Shown: positions 9,367-21,700 of the stretch, in pieces
How the letters are laid out: each line of letters opens with the position of its first letter
Numbering within the stretch: position 1 is the stretch's first letter
NCBI GenBank assembly: GCA_011009095.1
Contig: VTPC01090462.1
Coordinates: 11,795-75,794, forward strand
DNA from: Ignelater luminosus
Taxonomy: Eukaryota > Arthropoda > Insecta > Coleoptera > Elateridae
Length of the DNA stretch: 64,000 bases
Direction: 5' to 3'
Program-made: the position numbers and the translations under genes
The notes under the pieces: generated by a model
The model's input: the letters and a program-made list of their open reading frames with translations, nothing else
Databases searched by the model: none
Told to the model about the DNA's origin: nothing

Positions 9367-11318
9367 TCATGTAGCCTCTTTGGAGGCAATACTGGTAGAC
9401 GAATCTTCGTCCCCAGACAGCATCGGCATTGTCGGCAACAAATGGCTCTTGCCTTGGTTTACCACGCACTTACGCATGTGCTTCTCGAGAGTGGACGGCA
9501 CCGAAAACGGCATTTCGCAAAACCGACACCGGTACACATCTTTTCCGAGACGACCATGTGTTTTCATATGACGAGTTAGTTTGGAACTTTGAGCACACGC
9601 GTAGGAACACAATTCGCATTTGTAGGGCTTTTCTCCCGTATGCGACCTCCTATGAACCGTCAGATTAGAACAGTTTTTAAAAACTTTACCACAATATTCG
9701 CATGTATCGTTTCGCCTAGAATTTTCTTTCTTAAGAAGCGGGCCAGACAAAAGTGCACTAGGTCCAGGTATCGTTTTGCTTTCTCTATTTAATCCTGGCA
9801 GCCACCAATCATTTCGTTCAAATTCTAATTTTATACGCTTATTGGCGTCATAGGTTTCACCAAACGGGGGAAATAAAGGCAAAGGATGCGGAGGGGGTCC
9901 AGGTAATATGCCTTTTGCGAAATCATCACGCAACTTTAATTGCGCTGATAAATTTGTACTGTTATTGTTATCACGATCTTTACTAGCCATATGAAGTTTA
10001 AGAGCCGAGTTAGATTCTTGCAGAGCTTGTTTATAAGCCTCGCTGTATTGCGCTATGTTACTGAGACCAAATTTATCCATCAGCTCCCCCACCAGGGAAG
10101 CTGACTGTGTCGAGTTTTTTGGATTCACTTGACTTGGAACACTTAAATCCTCTGCTTCTTCTTCTTCAGCATCTCCATCGTCTTCATCTTCCTCTTCGTC
10201 TAGCTCTTCGTCGTCCTCACTTTCTTCACCATCCAATGTTTCAACAGAACCCGCATTACTAGTACGATCTTCAGGCGTTCGATGTATTTTCATATGACGT
10301 TTAAGTTTTGAACTTTGTGCGCACGCATGATCGCACACTGTGCATTTGTATGGTAATTCTCCGCTATGCGTTTTTCGATGCACTTCAAGGCTGCTTTGAG
10401 AACGAAACTTTTTTCCACAATAGTCACACGCATGCACAGCGTCTCCCGAATTTGAACTTTTCGGAGAAAGAGGTTTTCCAGGTGGCGTCGATGAGGAACG
10501 AGGAGTAACAGTTAAGGGTTGCGGTTCTTCTTCTGTTTTTACAGTAGGTGAAATACTTTGAGGTGGACTGCCGCCGCTATTGCTGCTATTATTATTGTTG
10601 TTATTATTATTATTACTACTGCTGCTACTAATATTGTTACTTGGAATGCTAGTTGGTGGTAACTGGGAAGGGGAAGGACTTGCAAAAGGTGGTGAATGTT
10701 TCCGAGGAGAAGGTGAACTAGCTTGCGCTGCACCAGGACTAGTTGTGCCAGCAAGCTGTCTTAATCTTTGAGAATAATAATCGAGTTGTGGCTCCAAGGA
10801 AAGGGGTTGATTAGGAGTGCTTCGTTCTCTAGGTGGAACACCAGGTACTACTGGAGGTCGCTCTGCAGGTGAGGGAAAACTCGCATGCGGTGGAGGGACC
10901 CCACCACTAGCAGCAACAGCAGCGGCTGCGGCGGCTAAGTTAAGTCCGTGATGACGAAATTGTTCAGTAACCAATTGTTCCATACGAAAGTGATGCTCAG
11001 GTCGAGAAAATAACGGAGCCGGAGGAACAGGACCGTGATTAAGAGGAGGTAGAGGCAGCCTCAGTAAACCTCCTACACTAAAAGGATTATGGAGATCAGG
11101 AGGAGGTAACATGTGATGCCTGATGCTAGGTGGTGGTGGAGGTCCACTCGACGAACATCCTGAAGATGTGCTGCTGGAACTGCTGGAGCTGTTGTTGTTA
11201 CTGCTTGAAGACGTCTCCACGTATATTTTCACGCCGTGAGAATGTTGAACGTGCTGTACGAGGCGCCACGCTGAATGCACTCGAGCTTTGCACGTCGAAC
11301 ACACGTAGTTGCTGGGTT
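9367..11318 (-). CDS. BCL11: BCL11-family zinc-finger transcription factor, terminal coding exon
   Basis: This exon encodes the last 650 residues of a nuclear, sequence-specific transcription factor orthologous to Drosophila CG9650 and vertebrate BCL11A/B. In order (exon residues): C2H2 finger CSTC...QHVQHSHG (7-28); Pro/Ser-rich linker with poly-Ser and nine Asn (about 235-244); DYYSQRLRQLAGTTSP (180-195); fingers HACDYCGKKF and YKCTVCDHACAQSSKL (298-346); an acidic run (365-390) ending EDLSV; GLSNIAQYSEAYKQAL (418-433); KRIKLE (494-499); and a C-terminal triple finger starting DTCEYCGKVFKNC (538-619). Fingers 4-6 correspond to the DNA-binding cluster that recognises TGACCA in vertebrate BCL11A. 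The splice acceptor is tgcttgtttcag at 11330-11319. The first base of the Glu codon comes from the upstream exon, giving an exact phase match. The last finger ends H-x3-C, not H-x4-H. Confidence 0.95.
10580..10632 (-). repeat. trinucleotide tract coding poly-Asn / poly-Ser
   Basis: Mixed AAT/AAC and AGT/AGC codons encode a run of Asn and Ser inside the exon. This is a coding microsatellite and is likely to vary in length between individuals or species. Confidence 0.8.
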
Positions 11319-11399
11319 CTGAAACAAGCAGAGAAGTTACGATGAATATCATGTAAACGTGGGGTATGCGAATATAAAATTGTATTTGGAGAGTGAAAA

Positions 11400-11900
11400 G
11401 CAATTTGAGTGTCCATATCGCAGCGGTGGCGATCTGCATGCGGCCACATGTTGGCGAACCATTACGCCCCCGCCGCGACAAAATAATAATAAAGTGAAAA
11501 TCGGGAATGAAAAATTGCTCGGACATTTATGTTCAGTATTCCGGACCGGCGAGGGTGTGCCGAACGTGCGATGACTGGGAATCTGCGTCTCGATACCGAG
11601 CGCGCCTTGGATGACAATGATGAGGAACCACGGATAACTGAACATCTCGCGAGGTCAGACTTGAGACGGCGGAAGTTATTTTATAATGACTGGTCCGGTG
11701 ATCAACGCAGGCTTTCCACTTTAAACGGTTTCTTTCTGCGACTGATTGCGGTGGCCATTGTTCTTTACCGGTAATTTAACGAGATCGATTCGGTTAAACG
11801 TTGCCCTGCTTACGCTCGACGACGGGGAAGCGGAAATGGTAGCGACTTCCGGTTTGCGACACGGCTCCAGGCAACAAAAAGATATTTTCTATGCTGTCAC
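11400..11900. promoter_or_regulatory. GC- and CpG-rich segment beside the zinc-finger exon
   Basis: This is one of the most GC-rich non-coding stretches of the window, with many CpG dinucleotides, and it lies directly upstream of the terminal coding exon. Several reading frames are open across it by virtue of its composition. The exon's own frame stays open through the acceptor up to an ATG at 11526. It could be an internal promoter or alternative first exon, or a strongly constrained enhancer. This is inference from composition and position. Confidence 0.35.
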
Positions 11901-11989
11901 TACGATGGGCATATTTCAGACTGTCATGACAGCATCTTTTCCTTCTAAATTTACCCTGTCCGATGTGTTGCAATATTTATATTAAGATT

Positions 11990-14682
11990 TTTTAATGAAG
12001 AGAACTTTTTAAAAAATATTTAAACTACAAAGCTGATTTCTTAATATGACAAAAGAAGATCGAGTTGTCTTTTAATTGCTAATGTGTCGAGTTCATTCAA
12101 ATCACTCTCGTTACTTTCAGAGCCTTCGCAGTATCTATAAATATGTAACAAGGTAACCAATAATTAACCCGTAATAGGACGAGCCGTTGAAAGTAATGGT
12201 ATGCAAGCACGTTCAGCTGATATTACATGAAAAGGAACGTGTAAAAATAAGCACCGTTCCTAGGCATGTGCGGTAGGAGTGACTTGTTTCCTTTATGAAG
12301 TGTCGACCGTCGCGTATAAGAAAGCGCGTCAGTCTATAATGCAAAAGGATCATCCAGCCAAAGTTTTTATTATATCTAGTTTCACTTTATAAAGAGAGAA
12401 TACGTGCCCTACGGTTTTTATTGAATAAACAGAGAAGAAAACGCTACGAGCAAGATTGAGTAAAAAAATATATAGTACATGTAAACAAAGATAACTACTT
12501 TTTACTGTTTGACCCATATTACACGAAGCATGTAGCGGTATTCAATTTCAGACAATCGATTACTTATTGATAGTTGATTAGTTATTATAATATTTTATAA
12601 TCACTTTGAAAAATCACTTCCCGTATAAGATGGTCAAGGACGTACTCACGTCATAAGTACATAAAAGTAGGATAGAATTTGCATAGGTCATAAATAAAAA
12701 TTTAAGGTTTATTTCTTGATAATGGAATTAAGTAGTTACATCAAGCTGTGATTTATCGAAAAAAATAGGGAGTTTAAATCATTTTTATTGGTCTGCCAAT
12801 TAAAGCCAATTCAAAATTCTCTAGGTTTCTGTTCCTATGTTCTTTTAACATTTGATTATTCTAGAGAGAATTGGACAACAATCAATCATAACAGCACAGT
12901 TAACTAATCTAGTATTTAAATTAGCAAGAAACCCATTAATTGCATTAATTGTATCGATACCGAAATTTGTTACATAAAATAAAGCAGCATAGAAACAACT
13001 CTTGAAAAATTCTAATATAAATCTTGCTGAGAGCACAAACGAGTTTGTTGCATGTGTACACAAGTCTTGGCATACCTTTTCTTCCGTTCATTTTCGTCTT
13101 ATTTCTAGTTTCAAATTTACTTTCTCAGAACAATTTGTCTTTAACAACAGAAAATGTAAAATAGAATACTGAACTAGGTTAGTTGCTTTTATGTTTGTTT
13201 TCATTTTGTAGTGACAAGGATTATCTTATTTATGGACTAACTGATATTGAGAAAAAGCGATAGTAAACAAAATACTTAGGATACTTGACTGCAGATTTTA
13301 GTCCTTTATAAAAAAAATCCAAATGCAGGAAGAACATTACTATTTCTTTAATTAAAGTTTCAAAACCAAGAAATAATTGCCTACGCACAACCTTATATCT
13401 TGAAAACCAATGGAAGCCATCTACTCAATGGTACTATGATCAGGTAGGCATTCCATTAAGAGAATATCGTTAAAACAGAGAAAAACTGCAAAGACTTTTC
13501 TTAATATTCGGTTTTAAATTACCTAAGGGATTTTTTTCCGCCTTTGCAAATTTTCAAACTATTAAACTCTCTTCTAATCTAATCAACGTCGCATTTTGTA
13601 CAGTCTACTGGAGAATATTGGGCTGAATTGCCCAAAGAAGCTAATTCTGTCATTAAATGGAACTTTGCTCTTCCCCTAATCTCCTGTGGAGATAAAGATC
13701 AGATTTTCCTCTCCATTACGGTGATTAACGGCCGGACTTCTGCCTTCACCAAGCCATCTGTAGCGGCGAAGGTCAGCCTTCGCTCTTCATCAAGTAGTTG
13801 CTGTTACACAATTATATTGTAAAATAAAATATGTACTAGAGTGAAGATATAGAGCTAGAAAGCGAAGAAATGAAATGACGACTTTTGCCCACAACCATAT
13901 TCTTTACCGCCCTGTTATTCTAGTTTTTCTTAGGAAAGAAGAACACCAATAAATTGACCTCAAACTAAGCAAATTTCTCCTAATTTAATCTACTTCAACA
14001 TTTCTTTCATGGTTCTTGGAATTTTGGAAGTGAGTTTAATTGAACTTCCAAGGTGTACTGAGTACCTTAACAGAGCTTCTAACAGCAACCTTGTACAACT
14101 TCGACTTCACGCGTGTCCTGGTCTTAAACGGCAAATATATGATCACTACTCACTTATTTGGTTAATAACATACGTTTCTATTGTCTAAAATCACGATACC
14201 TGGTCCTAAAAGAACAACAAATTAATGAAACTGAAAATGAAAATAGTTCATTAAAGAGGACAACAAAGAAGTACAACATTGTCTAGGTACCATCACAACT
14301 TAAAAAACTTATGGTTTTGGTACAGAGAGAAATACCACAACACGCAGTGCTATACAAAAAGTAGATATTTAAGTTGCAATTTCAGCTAGTAAAATATAAA
14401 CACTGAAACATGACATAAGGAAGCAATTCAATAAATAGTATTTACAGATATTAAAGGAAGGTCATCAAATATGTACTGAAAAGTTTCCGAACGATGTAGA
14501 ATTGAAGCGAATTGGCTCTTAAAGAGTTAGATCTTCAGAAGAGATTCCATGCCCATTAAGTTAGCTATTCGGATAAAAATTACTAGCTTGGTAACATGAT
14601 ATTGATTTTAAAGTAGGTTCAGGGATTCTGAAGGAAACTGTAACTGGATGGTAAGGATGATACTAGGATAATTAGTCCTAGC
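11990..14682. other. intron 2 sequence, no gene
   Basis: This is AT-rich intronic DNA. A more complex patch at 12230-12360 and another at 13590-13800 stand out in composition. The second has a 64-codon open frame (13628-13822) with no motif I recognise. Confidence 0.45.
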
Positions 14683-14715
14683 AGTGCTCGCGGCGGTGAA
14701 CGCGAAGCGAGCACT
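14683..14715. repeat. GC-rich 9-bp perfect hairpin
   Basis: AGTGCTCGC and GCGAGCACT form a perfect 9-bp stem with a 15-base loop. It lies 10 bp left of the hAT-like element's target duplication. Confidence 0.6.
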
Positions 14716-14996
14716 CAAAGTAGCAGAGCAGTCAATGATGGATTTAGGCTTAGGGCGGCAAGATTTGAGGGGCGCCAAAATTTTTTTCACCTGAGAATTA
14801 TACCGTAACATGGTTTAGTATCTAATTATTGAAATCAAGAAAATATTAATTGACCAACTGAAAATTACCGGAATTATAAAAATATAAAAAAAATGAATAG
14901 ATTTTTCTCAATTTTTTGTCTTTTGCCACGGCAATTGTTTTTTATAATTTTATTATTATACAGGGTGTCCCGAAAATGCCAAACAGCTTTAAATAC

Positions 14997-15245
14997 AGCT
15001 CGACCAACCTCAGAAAAGCCCTGAGTACGGAGGAGCTACATGTTGACCAAGCTCACTCACATCCAAAAATCTTTCGGCGGAAAATTTAAATAAAACTAAA
15101 CACCACCAATAACACAAAATGGATTTAAGACAACTTTTCGTCAGTTAGTGTACTCGAGTAAAATTGCGCTCCTGATTGGTCGACATTGTTTGTTATTGAA
15201 ATTAGTTCGCAAATTCTCCAGGGCTTTTCTGAGGTTGGTCGCGCT
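14997..15245. repeat. 27-bp inverted repeat nested inside the hAT-like element
   Basis: The arms 14997-15023 and 15219-15245 are reverse complements at 26 of 27 positions (core GACCAACCTCAGAAAAGCCC). A TA-CAGGGTGTCCC end signature begins at 14959 just outside the left arm. This looks like a nested fold-back element or MITE. Confidence 0.65.
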
Positions 15246-15472
15246 GTAGCAGCCTCCCTTAACCTCTTAAGATGCCAAGATTGAAAACACGAATCTTCCA
15301 ACGTACTTAGATTTGTTACACGAACCAAAAAAAGAAATTTAAACTTGGCAATACAAAATTATTGGAATACAGGAACCTAAGTATCGCAAGAAATCAAAGA
15401 TTTATCAATTTTATTCCAGTGATAATAGACCATAAAATTGTGAAATTGCTGGTAACTAATTTCATCGGATTT

Positions 15473-15585
15473 GAGGGCGAAGCTCGTGCCGAGGCCGCCG
15501 AAGGCAGCCCGAACGGGGGAAAGCTTGAGCAGGGCGGCCCGAACGAGGAGAAAACTCGAGCCGGGGCCACCGGTATCAAGAGTAA
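15473..15585. repeat. GC-rich imperfect tandem repeat
   Basis: Two imperfect copies of a unit of roughly 40-50 bp containing GCCCGAAC and a nearby CTYGWGC word lie in very GC-rich sequence, inside an otherwise AT-rich intron and inside the hAT-like element. It is open in one frame on each strand, but composition alone explains that. Confidence 0.5.
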
Positions 15586-15889
15586 TTGTTGTTTCAAGAG
15601 ATTGACTTGTTGAATTCGTAATGGCTTCATTTGGATTCGATTGTTTGGTTTCTGTTTATTTCGAGTTAAAAATGTTAACTTCTGACCACTTGTGGAAGAA
15701 AACTAAGCTGAAGAGAAATTTTCTTTTTGCGGATTTGCAATAAGCACTCATAGAAGATGTTTACCTGAAGCTTTATTGGCATTTATGGGACACCTGTATA
15801 TTTTATATACACCTTTAAAAAACAAAAAGGGCGCCATATCAAAATAGGCCTAGGGCGCAAAGAAACCTAAATCCGCTCCTGAGAGCAGT

Positions 15890-18400
15890 AGCTCGAATAG
15901 GTGTTGTTAACAGCAGTGGTTTCTCGATATACTAGGACGGTTTGAACTCGTTCACGAGAGGGTACTATGACCATAAATTCTTTAAAAATTGAGATGTTTT
16001 GATTTCTACAAAGTTGAATTCGAGATATAGAATTGCACGTGTGACTGACAGCTAAAGTTGTTGTTTCAAATGATTATTTGTGAAATAATGAAGAAAAACG
16101 AGTGGTTATAGAATTCTTTGTTTTGAAAGACTTGACCACCACGGAAATTAGAAATAAGTTCGATTTTGCTTTTTCATTTTTTACCGTGAAAAGGTGAACT
16201 GCCAAATTTAAATGGGAAAGCCGAAAACGGTTACCGAAGAAAAATGAATCTACAAAGTGCACCCTATCGCTTTGAATGACCGTTTGTGCACGGTAGATGT
16301 CGCGATGCCTGGCAGTTGACTATAAACTCCAACGATGCAATGTTTCACGGGAGTTTTTGCAGCTTTTCCGCTGTGATCCGAAAGACTATACCACGATCTG
16401 TTACTGCTGAAGAAACATGAGTTTTTGCAATACACCTCTGAAACAAAAAAAAACAATCTAAACAGTGGAAGTATTGCGATTCTTCATCACTAAAGAAGAC
16501 CAAAAGTGTTTCTTCAGCTGACAAGGTGAAGACGGTATTTAAAAAGTTGCAGAAACAGGATAGCTAAAAATGAAAAATTAGAAACGGAAAAAATGCAAAG
16601 ACTACAGAAACGGTTCTGTTAAACAATCTAATGAAGATAGGATCTGAAAAAGTAAATGAAGTCGGATTTTCATTTGTATTGTACTGCATATCAAAATGGT
16701 AAACCAACATTTGGATTTACTATTTAATTAACTAAATGATTGATTGAATCAAAAAGAACGAAAGTAGTATATCTCTTACCTACTTATTCAAATAACAAAT
16801 ACCTTAAAGAGACATAAACATTTATTCCTTCTAGCGGTTAATTACCCACTCAATGCAACATTTCCCGTTCCCAAAAAAGTCTCTGAACTAAAATCTTAAA
16901 TAACTCAGTTGTATTTTACTATCTAAAAGTTATTAAAATGCTCAGAAGAAATTGGGAGGTTGTAATGTTCTGTTCGTTTTTTTCAGTAGATGGAAAATCC
17001 TGCCAAATTCAGACTATAGTTAGTTACTTAAGACATTGCAAAATACTGGAGCGTAAATAGCAAAATAGTTAATCCCATTCTCTCTATCTGAATAAAGTAC
17101 ACAGTTTAGCATTTGGTAATCTTAAGACTTATTTCCAAAACAAATGAAGTTGCAAATTATCAATTAGTCTTTAGAGTGTAAATATATTCAATTATTCAAT
17201 AACATGCTCAATACTACGATTTCAGTGGAAGTAAACTAGCCTTCAAATGCATCAAGCAAATTCGAGCACCTCTCTACCATGCACCAGTTGGATATTCAAA
17301 TAGCATTATTAATTGTGAGGAATTGGAATTGAGAATTATTTAAACAAGCTACGTTTAAAGTCTGTATAACTCGATTTCATAAACTTTGAGCAAATAAGGA
17401 ATGAAGTTCAGAATAGCAAAAAATTACTAAAATTGATAAAAGCAAAAGACAACCCCTTTGACTTGCGTTTACTGCATTCTCGAATTGTCACTTTAAAAAA
17501 CTATAATAGACCATAAACAAAATTTTCTAGATACTGAAGAAATATTATTTGGCCATCAATGTTGCAAAAGTATTTCTTTAAGATTAACTGTAAACTGTAA
17601 ATAATGTATACATTTTGATACCTTTATAGAAAGCTTAACAGTTTATTTAGTATATGCCAAGAAAAATCAAATTAATATTCTGATCTAGCCTTGCTTTTGG
17701 AATGTAATTCAAAATTCGGTTTTCCAAAATCAATGTAAGACGAATTACTATATTGAAGACGAATTAATTTATAAACCTAATGTTTATTTTTCATTTATTA
17801 TTTTCATAGTACAAAGATTCTTAACACACTTCAGGAGCGCGACAAACATCAAATTTTATCCACCACCCCAATTAGTTAGGAGATAACAATCAACCTCAAA
17901 AACCAGTTTTCAACCCTTTAGGGTTCTTATATCCACACGCCGCCAACAAAAAAGAAGCATCAGTTTGGTATATAACAATATTAAGATGAACAGATGATAG
18001 TAAAATTAAAACCAGTAGAGCGCGTGCTGAACATAATGCCCAAATACCTGGTACCCTCTTCGTCCTATTAATCAGACTAACAACTACTAAACACATTCAT
18101 CTTTTTATTACTACCGGCATCTATCTTTTTTTGTTAAGATTTTTATTACAACTAACGTGTGTTGTATTCATTCATGAATATGACCAAGAAACTTTTAAGC
18201 TCGAGGGATTTAATCTTGAATATTAATAAGAGAGCGAATTCGTTAGGTAACAATTTGAAATCTTCATAATAAGCATAAAAAATTTTTTTCCTTGTAGATC
18301 AATAAAGATTTTTAAACAACTAAATTTGGATTACATTTTAGGACGTGAAATATTATACTCATTCTTATTTCGTGGTGTAACACAAGCGTTAATGGGGTAA
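15890..18400. other. intron 2 sequence, no gene
   Basis: Mixed-complexity DNA at 15890-16700 (possible old transposon, family not recognised) is followed by AT-rich sequence. A 68-codon minus-strand open frame at 16250-16456 lacks any known motif. Confidence 0.4.
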
Positions 18401-18439
18401 CGACTTATGTATTCTGTTGGGTTACGAAAGGTACTTAAT

Positions 18440-18760
18440 CTTCTTTTTCATCCCTTAGTCCACTCGTCCGCAATCCTTCCACTTTCTAGTCACGGTCATC
18501 GCAGAAGGCTTTCGTACATTTGCATATGTTTAAAATGTGGCCGCGGACTGCGCACAAAGGACTCCACGAACCCGCGATTATTTATCGCGAAGAGTGGAGG
18601 ACGCAAGAGGGGTTGGAAACATCTTGAAGATTGTCCGATCACCGTGGCCCTCAAGCGGCAAATATTTTCAAATATAATCTAGCCAGATTTACATTGGACA
18701 GGAAGTGGACTCCATAGGGATGGTGGTACGAATCAAACTAGCCCCGTTGAATACGTGATA
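18440..18760. promoter_or_regulatory. complex GC-richer intronic island, candidate enhancer
   Basis: The base composition rises sharply above the surrounding intron, with several CpG-containing words and a two-stage hairpin at 18562-18599. It contains a 91-codon open frame (18407-18682, plus strand) without recognisable domains, and I do not call that coding. Its position deep in a developmental regulator's intron fits a conserved non-coding element. Confidence 0.35.
18562..18599. repeat. two-stage hairpin CTCCAC / CGCGAT
   Basis: CTCCAC pairs with GTGGAG, and inside it CGCGAT pairs with ATCGCG around a TATTT loop. A 5/4-base internal loop separates the two 6-bp stems. All 12 pairs are Watson-Crick. 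Confidence 0.6.
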
Positions 18761-21700
18761 TGAGCTTTGGACACCACACAAAGAAGCGGAGCTTAAAAAT
18801 TTGAATATCGCGGTCATTTTGGTCTTATCTTGGCATTAAGGAAATCATCTATAGAAAACTTTGACGAATAGCATTGTAGATATTATTATTATTATGAAAT
18901 ATTGTGTCTGGTTCATATTTAAATACAAGCTTTTCAATACATACGAGAGTGTGAACGTTTAAAAGAAATTTTAAGTTTCAGATTCTTAAAAGGAAAGGTA
19001 TAAAATATATTTTAGGTATGACTGTACAATGTGTAAATTGGATTTTGCCACTTTTTATTTAAAAAAGTGAAATTAGTGTTTTAACAAAATTTGGTGTTCA
19101 GGATGGAATTTTGTTATGAAACTACTCTATTTAATTAGAATCAAGACAAAATTTACACACGACTATAATTGACAAAATCTTTCTTTGTACTTGAGAACTG
19201 GATTCAACATGATGGCCTTGAAACAAATTGTTTTCATGTCTCTATAACATTATATGTGGCTCATCATCTATACTGCTTTAGTTATCTTTTCTAATTTACT
19301 CCGGCAAAATTAAGCTCTGTCAATTTTCTATAGTTAATTCATGTGTATACTGATCTAATATTTGATTTCGACCATTCATTCTTCTCTACTAAATCTGATT
19401 CAGGCAGAATCTTAAGGTAAGCGTAATTGCAACCCTTTGCTTTTCTTTCCAGACAATCGTCTGTTTGGTTTATCTCCTCTTCCTCGTTTTTAGAACTACT
19501 ATAGCTTAAAACTGTAAATGCAAATTCAACAGTTTATTGTCTAACATCGTTTTACCAAGTCTCAGCTGATTAACCATCAGTAGAAAATGAAGAAACTGTA
19601 AAACACTGCTACTAGAGGTCAACCAGATTTTAATATATAATTATTTAAACAAGACAGTTACCAATGTGGTATCATAAAATGACCTCTGCGAAAAAGCAGT
19701 AAAATAGTAAGAATCATTTTCTAAGGTATTTCTACCTTAATGTCCTCATCTCTAGTAGTTTCACTGTACTATACAACCACAAAGAAGGCAAAACGTTTGA
19801 GTAGTATCCAAACAGTCACGGTGTATCAGTGGGAAAAAGGCAAATTCACTGTTGTTAGGTTAGAACAGTTTGAATAATTGGACTTAAGATATTTCAAATT
19901 AATTTCAACTGTTGCGCAGCATCTGAAAAAATAGTTTGACTTGTGTCTTGCCATATTGTACCATTCTTAACTCAAAAACGTACCAAAACGGTAATTTAGC
20001 ACATCTAAAATATTTTAACATTTTAAAGCATACATATAGTTAGCGATTAAATTATTGGGATTTTTGATTTGATGATCACTTTACATTTTCTTTTGAGTCA
20101 CTAAGTTCAACTAATATTTAAATGTGTACAAAACACGGTAAAAAAACCAAAGGACAAAGAGCAATAATCAATAAACACGTTAGAATAAGTTCTTGCTATT
20201 GCCTTTTTAGCCATAGGCAAAATATTTTGGTGCAATTAAGTAACAAGCTTTCGAAGAAAGGAAAGAGGTAAAATCGTAAATCTCGTATCCATACGTTAAT
20301 TGGTACTTGATAAATTCCTATTGGAAGTCGAAACGACGCGACGCTTAGTTAGACCAAGACCAGTTTCTATTACAGTAAATGCTAAACTTCTCAGATGCAT
20401 TGCACACAGCTAACCTCGTAAGTTAACTATACGCCAAATGGAAAATTTCAAGTGCTGTATTCTCAAACCTAGCTGACTTTGGCTGATTTGATTTTACATG
20501 CACTAAATTCTTGTAAGACTTGAAAATCTTGAGTTATGACTCCTTTGTACCACGTTGTACCACAGAAGAATATTCCATTAATTTAGTATGAAAACCAAAA
20601 ACACACCAAGCAGAACAGCAAAGTTCAACAGCAAAACTAGAATTTGGTATCAAATTTTTTTGACTTGATTCAATTGTCTAAATCTGTAGAGGTCAAATGC
20701 TCTTCGAGTTGAATCCAAACTTTTCCATGCTATGTAAAGAAGTCAATGTTGTTTGATATATTCTGGAAAAACCACAAAATCAAGAAACCTACGCTAACCT
20801 GAGTTATGAAGCGAAGAGGAATTCACGTATCAACTTAAAAATGGCGTACTTGCTTAAAGAAAAATGGAAAAAAAAGTATAACTTACAATGTTATCAATTT
20901 TATGTAATTTTAGATAAATATAGTTATACGTAATTATTTTTTACTTATTTATTTATATTCGCTAACTTGCGTTATTATTAGCAACGAATTGCCTTGTGTT
21001 TTTAATTTATTACTTCATATTTTTTTTTTTCGAGCAATGTTTAGAAAAGGCAAAGCAAATATGTCCACATTGAATAATAAACGCGTTTATAACAGAAAAG
21101 TTTGATGGTAGTAGGTGTTTTAAAGCTTAATTGAAATAGACAATAGCGTACGTGTGCGTGAAAGTGTGATTAGCATGTTACGAGGCCTAAAGTGATTATT
21201 AATATAGATCCACACATCTATTGGAAACAAAAGATTCATTATTTGATATTGGTGCTAAGTCTGGTGTATTATCAACGGATTTGTTCCATTATATTGTGTG
21301 CACCCACATTTTATAGATTTGAAAACCAAATAAAAGGTAATAATCACCATAAGTTTATAAATAATTTGAAACCAATTTTGTATACAAAGTCGGTGTAAAA
21401 CATAACAAGTAATAACTATGTTTTGATTACAAATGGATTCGCGAACAATTAAATTGGCTTATTACAAAAAATGCGTTCGTGATTGCATCTTTAATGTGTT
21501 CGTAATTCCTGTAATACTTTCTTTGATTTGTTATCATCTTATGCTTTTTTTATTACCATTAAATCGTAGCATTTTTGATAGCTGTTGATACATATCTCTT
21601 AAATTAAAACAAAACTGTTTGAGTAAAGCAATATTTTGATTAGAATGCAAACTCATAAAACACGAACGCAAGGAAAAAACAGTTGATAGTTAATTATACC

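Larger units (their letters stand above)
14733..15881. mobile_element. non-autonomous hAT-like element with 8-bp target duplication
   Basis: The element is bounded by AGAGCAGT on both sides (14725-14732 and 15882-15889), an exact 8-bp duplication as produced by hAT transposases. The ends are CAATGATGGATTTAGG on the left and the reverse complement of CAGGAGCGGATTTAGG on the right. They share their outer CA and GGATTTAGG, and both continue into GGCGCC-containing sequence. The 1149-bp interior has no transposase frame, so it would depend on another element for movement. It contains a fold-back repeat and a GC-rich block that may be nested insertions. The mismatched terminal repeats suggest an old copy. 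Confidence 0.75.

Noticed and set aside
12316..12335. TATAAG followed by TCAGTC, possible core promoter
   Set aside because: The spacing is about 15 bp, too short for a TATA-to-initiator distance of about 30 bp.
18407..18682. 91-codon plus-strand frame
   Set aside because: It lies in a GC-richer island but has no domain and would be antisense within intron 2. A regulatory explanation is more economical.
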